Shown: positions 1-8,522 of the stretch, in pieces
Position numbering within the stretch: the first letter of the stretch is position 1
Layout: every line of letters begins with the position of its first letter
From: Candidatus Aalborgicola defluviihabitans
GTDB taxonomy: Bacteria > Pseudomonadota > Gammaproteobacteria > Burkholderiales > Burkholderiaceae_C
Length of the DNA stretch: 64,000 nucleotides
Assembly: GCA_016705575.1 (NCBI GenBank)
Contig: JADIXX010000005.1
Coordinates: 62,001-126,000 of the forward strand
Reading direction: 5' to 3'
Program-made: the position numbers and the translations under genes
The notes under the pieces: generated by a model
Database searches by the model: none
Told to the model about the DNA's origin: nothing
What the model saw: only the letters and a program-made list of their open reading frames with translations

Positions 1-552
1 CGGGCTGTGCTCGGCGGCCAGCTCCATCGCCAGTACGTCACTCAGGCCCAGAACTGCGTGTTTGCTGGCGCAATAGGCCGTGATGTTGGGTGCGCCCAAA
101 AAGCTGGCGAGTGAGCCAATGTTGACGATGCGGCGCGGCCCGCCTGCCGCCTTCATGGCCGGCAAAAATGCGCGGCACATGAGGACGATGCCCATGAGGT
201 TGACCTGAAACATGCGTTGCCACATCTCTAGCGAGGTTTCCATAAAACCGCCGAGATAATAAATACCGGCGTTGTTGACCAATACATCCAATGCGCCCAC
301 ATCGCTTTGCACACGTGTGGCGCAGGCGTTGACAGACGCCTCATTGGAGACATCGCACACATAGGTCAGGCAGCTGGGCGCCCCTGCGGCCAGCACCAAC
401 TGGCGGGCGGCTTCCAGTGCGGCCTCGTTCAGGTCGGTGATGATGACGCGGGCGCCTTGTTTGGCAAATGCCTGCGCACACGACAGGCCAATGCCCGATG
501 CCGCGCCGGTGATGAGAACCACTTTGCCGTGGAGGGATGCAATAGCAGACAT
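1..552 (-). CDS. short-chain dehydrogenase/reductase (3' end beyond window)
   Basis: Classical SDR oxidoreductase, presumably NAD(P)-dependent and cytoplasmic. The frame is open from an ATG at 552 to the window edge, giving 184 residues of a family usually about 250 long. The Rossmann motif TGAASGIG lies near residue 15, followed by the NNAG motif and the catalytic YCASK (Tyr-x-x-x-Lys) near the visible end, so the active site is complete. Only the substrate-binding C-terminus is missing. It starts 3 nt after the stop of the haem-propeller gene and should be co-transcribed with it and the upstream VOC gene. The substrate is unknown; a hydroxyl/keto step on the compound handled by this operon is inferred from context. 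Confidence 0.9.
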   Translation of the reverse strand, partial: MSAIASLHGKVVLITGAASGIGLSCAQAFAKQGARVIITDLNEAALEAARQLVLAAGAPSCLTYVCDVSNEASVNACATRVQSDVGALDVLVNNAGIYYLGGFMETSLEMWQRMFQVNLMGIVLMCRAFLPAMKAAGGPRRIVNIGSLASFLGAPNITAYCASKHAVLGLSDVLAMELAAEHSP

Positions 553-555
553 GGT

Positions 556-2418
556 TTAGTGCGCCTTATTGGGGTTGTTGAGTTTGTTGAGTTTGTTAAG
601 GTGATGGGCTTGGTGCTCGGGAATGAGCGATTCCGTGCTGGCCTTGTCTGGCTGTAGGCAGAAGAAAGCGGGCATTTGGTCTTCATGGGCGTAGGCTGGC
701 AAATTGGAGTTGGAGGCGCAGACCTTGCCGTCTTGGGTGAATTCAAAATCGCGGAACCAGATCACGCGGTGGGGCATGGGGTACATGACAAACTCTTTGT
801 CTTTGGGGATGTAGCGGGTGATGCGGTCCGAGTTGTTGGTGGCAATCCACACGTCACCATGCTTGTCCACGTTCAGCGCGTAGGGCAGCTCAAACTCGTT
901 GGCCGCCAACAGGGGCAAGGCGGTGCTTTCAAACTGCTGGGTGGAGGGGTCAAAACGCATCAGGTAACCCTCGTCAAAGGACGGAATCCACAAAATGCCG
1001 TTGCTATCAAAGCGCATGCGGCGCGGGCCTTTGTGGGGCACGTCGTATTCGGTCACCTGCAAGGTCTTGGGATCGATATGGCCGATCTTGTTGGCCAGCA
1101 GTTTGGAATACCAAATGCCGCCATCCTTGGGGTTGATGTCGATGCCATACGGCCAGTTCATGATGTCGCGCCCGCCGTTGAGCCACTTGTGGTGCGACAG
1201 CGCCAGGTGCAAATTGCCCTTGGGCCACAGCCCTGCGATTTTGAGCATGAGCCCAAAGAAGTAATCGGTAATGCCGCGCATCACGCCGTTGTGCGGCAGA
1301 GCCACCTCGGTGAACTTCCCGGTGTGGGTGTCAAACCTGAGCACCATGTTGGAGGCCAGCATGGTGAACCACAGGTTCTCGTCTTTGTCGGCACGGATGG
1401 TGTGCGAATACAAGCCCTTGTGCCACAAAAATCCGCGTGGAATGGGGTACAGCTTCCACTCCTTGGTGGCCGGCTGGAACATGAGTAAGTTCGACGAGAG
1501 CGCGCCGGTAAAGAAAACGCGTCCGTCTGAAATCTGCACGCCGCTGTGTGGGCCGTGCTTGCCGGTGAAGATGCCGATGGGCAGCTCAATGCCGTTGAAG
1601 TTGCCGCCTTCTTTTTCGTCGGTCACCGGCATTTTGTAGATGTCAATTTTGCCGCTGACGCGGTCCAAAATGTGGACCTCGTCGCGGCCTTCGTCGATGC
1701 CCATCAGCTTGTCGTCACTCAAAACAATGGTGTCGTGCAAGAAAGACATGGGTGTTGCGGCATGCCATTCTTCAATGCGCGCTTTGGATTGCTCTGGCGA
1801 GAAATCATTCACCTGAATGGCCTTGACTGGTTTGCCGGTAAAACCGTTGTTCAGCAATTGGGTGATGCTTTGGGTTTCACGCCAAGTCAGCAGCGCGGTG
1901 TAGCCTTCCATGCGGCGCACCACCTTGCTCCACTCCTTCTCGTCACGCGGGCGACGGGTTAACGAGTTGCCTTGCTGGTGGCAATAGGCACATTGCGAGA
2001 TAAAGGTCTTTTTGAGTTTGTCGTCACCAAAGGGCAGCACGGCGTTGTGGGCCGACGCGGGCAAAGTGTCCGACAGTTCTTCAATCGACATGATTTTTTC
2101 CACACCAAAATCGAGTTTTAGGTTTTGCTTCTCGGTCAGGTTCACGTCTTTGGTCATGTCCCTGAAATACGGTGTGCGCACCCGTACCGCCAGCTTTCCG
2201 GTAAAGCTGGTGTCGATGGCGTAACGACCGCCTGCGTCGGTGTAGACCGTTTCTTTGCGATTTTTTTCGGTGTTCCAAACGGTGACCATGGCGCCGGCAA
2301 TCGGCTTGCCTTCTACGGTGCCAACGCTGCCGTTCAGGGTGGCGCCGGCGTGGCTGAGTACACCTGCACCCAGTAGCAGGGCGGTGAGCCCCAGTTGGGT
2401 GATGGCTTTTTTCATCAT
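556..2418 (-). CDS. exported haem-c / Vgb-like beta-propeller protein (paralogue 1)
   Basis: Periplasmic protein of 620 residues from the chosen ATG; an ATG one codon later is equally possible. A signal peptide (MMKKAITQLG, then a Leu-rich core to about residue 25) is followed by a carboxypeptidase-regulatory-like beta-sandwich (about 26-105). A single c-type haem motif CAYCH has Cys143, Cys146 and His147. The rest (about 230-610) is a repeated Trp/Tyr/Gly-rich propeller resembling virginiamycin B lyase, SMP-30 and NHL proteins. The long ORF could be extended upstream, but that would place about 50 unrelated residues before an obvious signal peptide. It lies 13 nt after the VOC gene and 3 nt before the SDR. 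A paralogue is encoded at 12474-14267. A periplasmic electron-accepting oxidoreductase or lyase is an inference; no substrate can be read from the sequence. Confidence 0.8.
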   Translation of the reverse strand: MMKKAITQLGLTALLLGAGVLSHAGATLNGSVGTVEGKPIAGAMVTVWNTEKNRKETVYTDAGGRYAIDTSFTGKLAVRVRTPYFRDMTKDVNLTEKQNLKLDFGVEKIMSIEELSDTLPASAHNAVLPFGDDKLKKTFISQCAYCHQQGNSLTRRPRDEKEWSKVVRRMEGYTALLTWRETQSITQLLNNGFTGKPVKAIQVNDFSPEQSKARIEEWHAATPMSFLHDTIVLSDDKLMGIDEGRDEVHILDRVSGKIDIYKMPVTDEKEGGNFNGIELPIGIFTGKHGPHSGVQISDGRVFFTGALSSNLLMFQPATKEWKLYPIPRGFLWHKGLYSHTIRADKDENLWFTMLASNMVLRFDTHTGKFTEVALPHNGVMRGITDYFFGLMLKIAGLWPKGNLHLALSHHKWLNGGRDIMNWPYGIDINPKDGGIWYSKLLANKIGHIDPKTLQVTEYDVPHKGPRRMRFDSNGILWIPSFDEGYLMRFDPSTQQFESTALPLLAANEFELPYALNVDKHGDVWIATNNSDRITRYIPKDKEFVMYPMPHRVIWFRDFEFTQDGKVCASNSNLPAYAHEDQMPAFFCLQPDKASTESLIPEHQAHHLNKLNKLNNPNKAH

Positions 2419-2431
2419 GCGTGCCTGCCCG

Positions 2432-2533
2432 TTAACCGAAGTAATAGAAGTAAGCGTGTCCCGCCGCCATAACGACGGTTGACACAACGGCGGACAGAGC
2501 GACATTGCGTGCCACTGCTTTAGCGATTGCCAT
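2432..2533 (-). CDS. possible internal start: 33-residue membrane peptide
   Basis: Inside the VOC-SRPBCC frame an ATG at 2533 is preceded by a strong ribosome-binding site (GGAGG about 6 nt upstream). Translation from it would give a 33-residue peptide with one transmembrane helix, MAIAKAVARN to YYFG. It could be an independently translated small membrane protein, or simply the tail of the larger fusion. The sequence alone does not decide. Confidence 0.3.
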   Translation of the reverse strand: MAIAKAVARNVALSAVVSTVVMAAGHAYFYYFG

Positions 2534-4033
2534 GGGTTTGCCTCCGGAGGGTGCGACAGCCCGTGTGTTTGCAAGTGCGTCTCGCTGGTTAGATGCAGGA
2601 GAGTCCAGCACCGTCTTCAAGCCGACCAAGGCACCCGAAATCTTTTTGTGCAGTGCATGCCGCAGCACGCCACCCAGGCCGGGTATGCGCGAGCGAAAAC
2701 GCACTTGCCAGTGCACGCGTGTACCCGCTTGGCCATTGACTGTGCAGGGCTCCACCGCAACTTCGGCGGTGTAGCAGCGCACCGGCAGGCCCTTGATCAC
2801 ACGGTAGCGGTACGACGTGTTGGGCACAAAGTGGGTCACTTCTTCGTGAATCTCGCCCAACGGGCCACGGATGCCCCGTACCGCACCGCGTCCGTTGGCG
2901 GCAGTGTCACCCGCACGCAGCAAGCGTGAAGCGCCCAAGCCCGACCAGTCGCCCAGGTTGGCATGGTCGCTCACCCGGCTAAAAACCGACGCGATGGGCG
3001 CGGCAATTTCGGTAGTCACCACAAACTGCTGGTTGTCGGCCTGCGGGCGTTGCTGGATAGGTGAGGGCAAAAAACCGAACAGGCGGTGCCCCAGCTTCCA
3101 GCGTGCCCACATGAACTCAAACGAGAAACCCAGCGGGTCTTGCACATATACGCAGCCCGCCACTCCCATCTGAATGTGGGGGCAGTTGGGCGTCGCCCCG
3201 GCCGCCAGCGCGCGCCTGCGCATGGACCGCAGGCCTGCCGGGCCACTGGGGTCACCAAAGGCTACGTTAAGAATGCGCTGGTCGCACAGGCGGTAGCCGG
3301 TGGGGAAGGGTTGGCCTAGCGGATCGTGGTACTGCACTGCTTCGAGCAGCATGGTTTCGTTGCCGCTGCCGCCCATGAACACGCGCCGTGTGCAGCGTGC
3401 ACCTTCCAAATTCCAGATCGCTTCCTGTGCATCGTCGTGCAGGGCAATATCGATCACGCGCATGCCCAAACCGTGGGTTAAGAAGGCCGTTGTTTTTTCC
3501 AGATCCGGGGTGGACAAGGTGACGCAGCGAATGGCCACCGGGCAATCCATACGGCTGCCCGTGCGGCCTACGTCGCCTCCCCCGGCCAATGGATCGGCTT
3601 CCATGATCTCTACGTACACGCCATCCGGGTTGCGCACGCACGCACGGCGCTGGCCCAACGCACCCATGGGTGGCGCAAGGGCGGTGCTGCCCTGGGCCGC
3701 CAGGCTTGCCAGTGCCGCGTCAAAATCGGCCACCCAAACGCCGCAGCGGCTGTAGCCCAGGTCACACGCGCGGTAGGTGTGGGGCATCAGCGCCAAGTGG
3801 GGGGCCTCATACTGAAACATCTCAATCTGCGCCCACGCGCTGCGCCCCACCAAGCACCAGCAGGTCATGGCCAAGCCGCGAATGCTCTGGATCATGCCGG
3901 TCACCGGGCCGCGAAACAGCATGCGGTTGCCCCCCGCCGGCAGAAACCCCAGCCCTTCGCGCCACCAGGCATCGGTGCGCCGCAGGTCAAGCACGGCAAA
4001 GGCAATTTGGTTCAGTGGTATGGGTGCTTGCAT
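2432..4033 (-). CDS. VOC (glyoxalase-like) x2 plus SRPBCC fusion with C-terminal membrane segment
   Basis: Protein of 533 residues from the ATG at 4033. Two vicinal-oxygen-chelate repeats occupy about residues 1-130 and 150-290; each contains a typical end motif such as DPLGFSFEF. An SRPBCC/polyketide-cyclase-like domain follows (about 320-470), beginning FVVTTEIAAPIASVFSRVSD. The last 33 residues are a separate hydrophobic segment ending GHAYFYYFG. Fusion of VOC and SRPBCC domains is unusual. Ring cleavage, isomerisation or lipophilic-ligand binding are all possible; the metal ligands were not resolved. First gene of the minus-strand operon with the haem-propeller protein and SDR, divergent from the AraC-type regulator. 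Confidence 0.75.
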   Translation of the reverse strand: MQAPIPLNQIAFAVLDLRRTDAWWREGLGFLPAGGNRMLFRGPVTGMIQSIRGLAMTCWCLVGRSAWAQIEMFQYEAPHLALMPHTYRACDLGYSRCGVWVADFDAALASLAAQGSTALAPPMGALGQRRACVRNPDGVYVEIMEADPLAGGGDVGRTGSRMDCPVAIRCVTLSTPDLEKTTAFLTHGLGMRVIDIALHDDAQEAIWNLEGARCTRRVFMGGSGNETMLLEAVQYHDPLGQPFPTGYRLCDQRILNVAFGDPSGPAGLRSMRRRALAAGATPNCPHIQMGVAGCVYVQDPLGFSFEFMWARWKLGHRLFGFLPSPIQQRPQADNQQFVVTTEIAAPIASVFSRVSDHANLGDWSGLGASRLLRAGDTAANGRGAVRGIRGPLGEIHEEVTHFVPNTSYRYRVIKGLPVRCYTAEVAVEPCTVNGQAGTRVHWQVRFRSRIPGLGGVLRHALHKKISGALVGLKTVLDSPASNQRDALANTRAVAPSGGKPMAIAKAVARNVALSAVVSTVVMAAGHAYFYYFG

Positions 4034-4045
4034 GGTAGTGGGCGC

Positions 4046-4068
4046 TTTGATAAGTCGAATTTTGATAA
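4046..4068. promoter_or_regulatory. direct repeat in divergent promoter region
   Basis: TTTGATAA occurs at 4046-4053 and again at 4061-4068, 15 bp apart, in the 71-bp gap between the VOC operon and the AraC-family regulator. AraC-type activators usually bind direct repeats, so this is a possible operator. The repeat is short and AT-rich and may be chance. Confidence 0.25.
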
Positions 4069-4104
4069 ATATCCGCTGGCCTTGAGTTAACATTTCGTCT
4101 CAAC

Positions 4105-5136
4105 ATGCAAGCCAAACCCCCAGTCTTCATTCGCGCACGGGCCATGACTGGGCTGCAACCGCTGGTGCATTCGCTGGGGGGTGACGTGGTGGCGTTGATG
4201 GGCAAGTTCAATCTGGACGCCGCCTTGTTGGAGCAACCCGATGCTGTACTGCCGCTGGACCGGCTCTCCGCACTCATGGAAGACGCGGCGGTGACTCTGG
4301 ATTGCCCCGACTTTGGGCTGCGTCTTTCCACCTACCAGGACATCGGGGTGTTGGGCTCTCTGGCCTTTATTGCGCTGTACGCGCACACGGTGGGCGACGC
4401 TATTGAGGGCATTGCCCGCCACCTGCCGTACCACAGCCCTGGCCTCAGCCTGAAGCTGATCAACGACGACGCATCGGGCCTATCGCATGCCTGCTATGCG
4501 CTGCACAGTATTGACCCCACGCATACGCAGATTGTGGAGCTGTCTTACGGGGTGGCGTACCAATTCATGAAGTCGATTCTGGGCGAGGATGCCCAGTCGG
4601 TGACCGTGCATTTGCGCCACGCGTCGATCTCTGCGCGGCAGCGCTACCGCCGCTATTTCAATTGCAGGCTGCAATTTTCCCAGCCCCGCGACGCGCTGGT
4701 CTTTCCGCATGCCATGCTGGGCCATGTGGTGGATGCAACCCACGGTGACCTGTATGCGGCGGCGACCCAGTTTGTTAGCCACACCATGCGCCGTTTCCCG
4801 CTGGACATCGGCTTGCAGGTCGAAACACTGGTCGATCGCCAGCTGGCCAACGGAGGTGGTAATGTAGTTCGCATTGCGGGCCAACTCAACCTGTCGCGCA
4901 GCACCCTGCATCGGCGTCTGGCGCAGCAAAACCTGAGTTTCAAGGGCATTGTCGATTCGGTGCGCCGACGGCGTGCCGAGGAGTACCTGGGATTGCATTC
5001 AGTGCCACTGCACCAACTGGCTGCGCTATTGGGGTACACCAATGGTGTGTCGTTGCATCGTTCCTGCTTGCGGTGGTTTGGAGAACCTCCTTCGTTGATG
5101 CGAATGCGAAGGTGCAAGGACACTGCCCAAGAGTAG
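4105..5136 (+). CDS. AraC-family regulator (arabinose-binding-like N-domain)
   Basis: Transcription regulator of 343 residues. Residues about 20-200 match the effector domain typical of OruR/ArgR-type AraC proteins (FGLRLSTYQDIGVLGSLAF is characteristic). The last about 100 residues form the double helix-turn-helix, with NLSRSTLHRRLAQQNLSFK in the first and LGYTNGVSLHRSCLRWFG in the second. It diverges from the VOC, haem-propeller and SDR operon across 71 bp and is the obvious candidate regulator of it. The regulator at 17131-18126 has the same domain order and stands in the same position relative to the second haem-propeller operon. Confidence 0.88.
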   Translation: MQAKPPVFIRARAMTGLQPLVHSLGGDVVALMGKFNLDAALLEQPDAVLPLDRLSALMEDAAVTLDCPDFGLRLSTYQDIGVLGSLAFIALYAHTVGDAIEGIARHLPYHSPGLSLKLINDDASGLSHACYALHSIDPTHTQIVELSYGVAYQFMKSILGEDAQSVTVHLRHASISARQRYRRYFNCRLQFSQPRDALVFPHAMLGHVVDATHGDLYAAATQFVSHTMRRFPLDIGLQVETLVDRQLANGGGNVVRIAGQLNLSRSTLHRRLAQQNLSFKGIVDSVRRRRAEEYLGLHSVPLHQLAALLGYTNGVSLHRSCLRWFGEPPSLMRMRRCKDTAQE

Positions 5137-5251
5137 CTCTGCACGTTGCTGCTGTTTGGATGTCCACAAAGCGCTCGCGATTTGAGAGCGGGTCAAGCCC
5201 AACGGACGAGGGCTGGTAGCCGATTCTGGCTGTGAGAGAATCTGCCCCACA

Positions 5252-7324
5252 ATGAAACCTGCGCACCATATCAGGAGCATCGTTTTGGGCATGGCGCTCT
5301 TGGGCATCGCCATGGGCAGTGCTGCCCTGTCGCTTGGGCGTGCTCAAGGGCTGGCGCTGGTCGGCCAACCGTTGGACCTTCGCATTCAAGTGCAGTTTGA
5401 CAACGGCGAAGACCTGCAGGCCGCTTGCCTGACTGCCGAGGTGTTCTATGGCGACAGCCAGGTGGACCCTTCGCGCGTATCCGTGGCTTTGGACGCCACC
5501 ACCGCCGACCCTGCGTCTCGCTCGGCCCCGGTGCGGGTTAGGGCTGCCGCTGCTGTGAATGAACCCGTGGTCACCGTTCAGCTGCGTTCGGGTTGCCAGA
5601 TCCGGTCTTCCAAACGTTACACGCTGCTGGCTGATTTGCCAACCAAGGTGGTCGAAGCGCCCGAGCGCACGCCTAGTCGTTCGCTGGCTCCTGTGGCGGC
5701 AGCGGATGTGTCACGATCAGGTGGTCTGGTCAGTTTGCAGAAGCCCGTGCCGCAGGGCGATGCGCCTGCCGCTCTGCGTTCGGATACGCCGCGCAAAGCA
5801 AAGACCGCCCCACTAGTGGCACCGACAGTGGCCGCGCAGCCACCAGCCCAAGCGCGCACGCCCAAGTCAACCAAGACCCGCGCACGGGCACACCTCAAGC
5901 TCGACGCGTTGGACCTGTTGATGGAGCGCGATCCGGTGTTGCGGGCCACGGATGAACTGCTCAGCGCGCCCCAAGAAGGTGGCTCGCAACGGGCAGAAGC
6001 CGCCGCCTTGTGGCGTGCGCTCAACGCGACGCCCGAGCAGATCTTGCGTGAGGAAGTGCAAGCCCAGCGTGTTGCAGTAGAGCTGAAGTCGCTATATACC
6101 ACTACCAATGCCAACCAGAAGGGGCTGATGGAACTGGTTGCCAAGGTTGAGCGTGCCGACTCCGAACGCTATGCCAACGGTCTCGTCTATTCACTGCTGG
6201 CCCTGTGCGCGATCGGCTTGGTGGCGTTGCTCTGGGTGTGGCAGCATATGCGCAGCATGGTTCCTGCGCCGGACTGGAAACAGAGTATGGACGCTGGCGA
6301 TAGCCTGATGGTGGAGCTCTTGCACGCGAACTCTTCCAGGACGCCCACAAAGCCGCCTGCAGCCAAGGTGACCACCAAAGCGGCCCGTACAGCGGTGCCC
6401 TCAGCGCCGATGCCACTGACCGAGGTGGACGTTGACTTGGGTCAAATCAACCCATCCTGGAACAAGGATCTGCTCACGCGCCATTTTGTTGACCCCTGGG
6501 CTACGCCAGCCAGTGCCGCACCATCAGCTTGGCGCACGCTGGAGGTTCCCACGCTGCCTAACGCAGAAGGGGCGATTGATTTTTCTGCCAGCGTGTCCCC
6601 AGTACAGCGCACTATGGATACCGAAGAGCTGGAAGACATCCGCCAGCAGGCTGAGTTCTTTGTCTCGCTGGGGCGGCAGGAAAAGGCCGTCGACATTCTG
6701 ATCACACGCGTGGCCCAGTGCGGCGAATCCAGCCCGTTGGTGTGCCTGGATTTGCTCAAACTCTACCATGCACTGGGGCGCGAGACGGAATACGATTTCA
6801 TGCGCACAGAGTTCCACCACTGGTTCACCGGACGCATTCCCGAGTTTGCCGAATTTGGTAATGAAGGTCGCGCCCTGGAGCGTTACCCGCAGGTGATGGA
6901 GCGCATCGTCAATATGTGGCCTGGGACCAGTGTGCTGGCGTATATCGAAGACTGCCTGTACCAACACACTGGAGCACTGTCGGGGCAAGCTTTTGACCTG
7001 CAGGCATACCGTGATTTGCTGCTGCTGCACACGGTGGCCAAACGCATCATTCGCATGGCCGATGACAACGGTGCGCGTAACGCCCATGTTCCCGATATGG
7101 TGCGTATTCCGGCTCGGGGTGGCAACAACCCAACGCGCCCCGGCGGGTTGCGTGAAGACGATGACGATGGATCTGGTTTTCAGGTGGACATTAACACCAA
7201 CTCTGCACCACTTGGGCCTATGAAGGTTCCACCTGCACCAGTGGTCGGCCCAGCAGAGCCAGAGGTTGTTGCATCGGTCCACGATAAGACCCACACGGAC
7301 TTCAATTTCTTGAATTTGCGTTGA
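5252..7324 (+). CDS. FimV/HubP-like inner-membrane protein
   Basis: Protein of 690 residues with a signal-like N-terminus and the FimV-type opening ALSLGRAQGLALVGQPLDLR. The N-terminal periplasmic part is Ala/Pro-rich. One transmembrane helix lies near 310-330 (GLVYSLLALCAIGLVALLW), followed by a cytoplasmic Pro/Ala-rich linker. A TPR-like region (about 455-550) contains QQAEFFVSLGRQEKAVDIL, the hallmark of the FimV C-terminal part. Members of this family organise the cell pole and type IV pili. No classical LysM motif is evident to me. It is convergent with another FimV-like gene that ends 23 bp away. Confidence 0.75.
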   Translation: MKPAHHIRSIVLGMALLGIAMGSAALSLGRAQGLALVGQPLDLRIQVQFDNGEDLQAACLTAEVFYGDSQVDPSRVSVALDATTADPASRSAPVRVRAAAAVNEPVVTVQLRSGCQIRSSKRYTLLADLPTKVVEAPERTPSRSLAPVAAADVSRSGGLVSLQKPVPQGDAPAALRSDTPRKAKTAPLVAPTVAAQPPAQARTPKSTKTRARAHLKLDALDLLMERDPVLRATDELLSAPQEGGSQRAEAAALWRALNATPEQILREEVQAQRVAVELKSLYTTTNANQKGLMELVAKVERADSERYANGLVYSLLALCAIGLVALLWVWQHMRSMVPAPDWKQSMDAGDSLMVELLHANSSRTPTKPPAAKVTTKAARTAVPSAPMPLTEVDVDLGQINPSWNKDLLTRHFVDPWATPASAAPSAWRTLEVPTLPNAEGAIDFSASVSPVQRTMDTEELEDIRQQAEFFVSLGRQEKAVDILITRVAQCGESSPLVCLDLLKLYHALGRETEYDFMRTEFHHWFTGRIPEFAEFGNEGRALERYPQVMERIVNMWPGTSVLAYIEDCLYQHTGALSGQAFDLQAYRDLLLLHTVAKRIIRMADDNGARNAHVPDMVRIPARGGNNPTRPGGLREDDDDGSGFQVDINTNSAPLGPMKVPPAPVVGPAEPEVVASVHDKTHTDFNFLNLR

Positions 7325-7347
7325 ACCTGCGCTGGCCATGGTGGCCT

Positions 7348-8403
7348 TTATGCGGTGGGGTCCTTTCGTGCCAATTCGGGCGGCGGCAGCAATTCCTGCG
7401 CCATGGTGTGTTCCAGCGCGTCCAGCCGCGCCAGCAAGGCCTGGGCCTTGGTGCACAGTATCCCGTCGCTGGAATCCAGAACTTCAGTGGCCAGCTCGCG
7501 CGCCTCGGGCCACAGTTCAAGCGCCTCGGACTCCTCTGCCAGCGCGAACGTGATCGAGAAATCGGTTTCCGGCAAGAATGGCGGCTCTGGTTGGAGTTCA
7601 AGGTCGGGCTGGGGCATTGGCATCGGCATCGGTTCCAACAGGTTAACAGGCACAGGTTCGGGTTCGGCTGTGAAGTCAGGCTCTGGCGCGGGGACAGATG
7701 CAGGCACTGGCACTGCCAATTGCGCAGACGCCGGTTCCGGGTCGGGTTCCAAGTCGAGTTCCAGATCCAACACCATTTCTGGCTCGGCTCGGGTGATATC
7801 CACCACGGCGTGCGGCTTGGGTGTCGGACGGCTGGCTTCTTCGCGTTCGATTTCCTGCTGCTGCGTGCGGGCTTCGCGCTTATCTGCCAGAGATCTGCGT
7901 ACGCGTACTACTTCGCCAGCGGCGGCCTCGGAATCAAATCCCATGTCGGGGTCGTTGCGTGCAAAGTAACTGTCCAGCACGTCATCGGCCAGCGTAGAGG
8001 CTGGCGCTAGTGGGGCATAAGCGGCAGTTTGTGTGGATAACGTGGCTGTCTTCGGTGTGGGCTGGTGAGCCTCTGCGCGGCGCGCAACAGTTTCGTTCAG
8101 CCGGGTCTGGGGTCGGTACCACAAGTACCACCACGCCAGCGCCAAGATCAGCCCGAGTGCGGCGGCCACGCCCACCACAGTGCCGTCCAGTCCCGACGGC
8201 AAGCCCGGAAATGCCGATTGCACGGTCTGCAGCGGGTTGGCAGGCTCGTGGGTTTTTAGCTGCTGAATGGACTTCTGGGTGGCCAGTGCCTGCAGTTTTA
8301 GAGCATGGATGTCTGATTCCAGCCGCTCCAAAGGCGCGCTCCCGCTCGCAACGGCAGTGGGTATCGGTGCGGGGCTGTCCGGCAGTGAAATGGGTGTGGG
8401 CAA
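7348..8403 (-). CDS. FimV C-terminal-like membrane protein
   Basis: Protein of 351 residues. The annotated start is a TTG at 8403 without a clear ribosome-binding site, so the start is uncertain. A short coiled-coil-like stretch (about 20-50) precedes one transmembrane helix near 75-95 (VVGVAAALGLILALAWWYLW). Next comes a long acidic Pro/Glu-rich linker (about 170-270), and then a C-terminal FimV-like helical pair (FALAEESEALELWPEARELA). It lacks the N-terminal FimV domain found in the convergent gene. An assembly partner or paralogue of that protein is a reasonable inference. Confidence 0.6.
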   Translation of the reverse strand: MPTPISLPDSPAPIPTAVASGSAPLERLESDIHALKLQALATQKSIQQLKTHEPANPLQTVQSAFPGLPSGLDGTVVGVAAALGLILALAWWYLWYRPQTRLNETVARRAEAHQPTPKTATLSTQTAAYAPLAPASTLADDVLDSYFARNDPDMGFDSEAAAGEVVRVRRSLADKREARTQQQEIEREEASRPTPKPHAVVDITRAEPEMVLDLELDLEPDPEPASAQLAVPVPASVPAPEPDFTAEPEPVPVNLLEPMPMPMPQPDLELQPEPPFLPETDFSITFALAEESEALELWPEARELATEVLDSSDGILCTKAQALLARLDALEHTMAQELLPPPELARKDPTA

Positions 8404-8522
8404 GTTAAATTACCAAGCTTTGCGAGAGGGGCCACACGCAATGGCCCACTCCGCGCTGCGGCGAATGATAGTGCAGAATGCACCGTTTCCAACCTCTGTT
8501 GGCACCACAGCACTGAAGTTCT

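Noticed and set aside
676..1488. Long plus-strand ORFs opposite the haem-propeller gene, and similar ones opposite dinB, pbpC, lldD and the macroglobulin gene
   Set aside because: Composition typical of antisense frames of GC-rich genes; no domains, starts or ribosome-binding sites.
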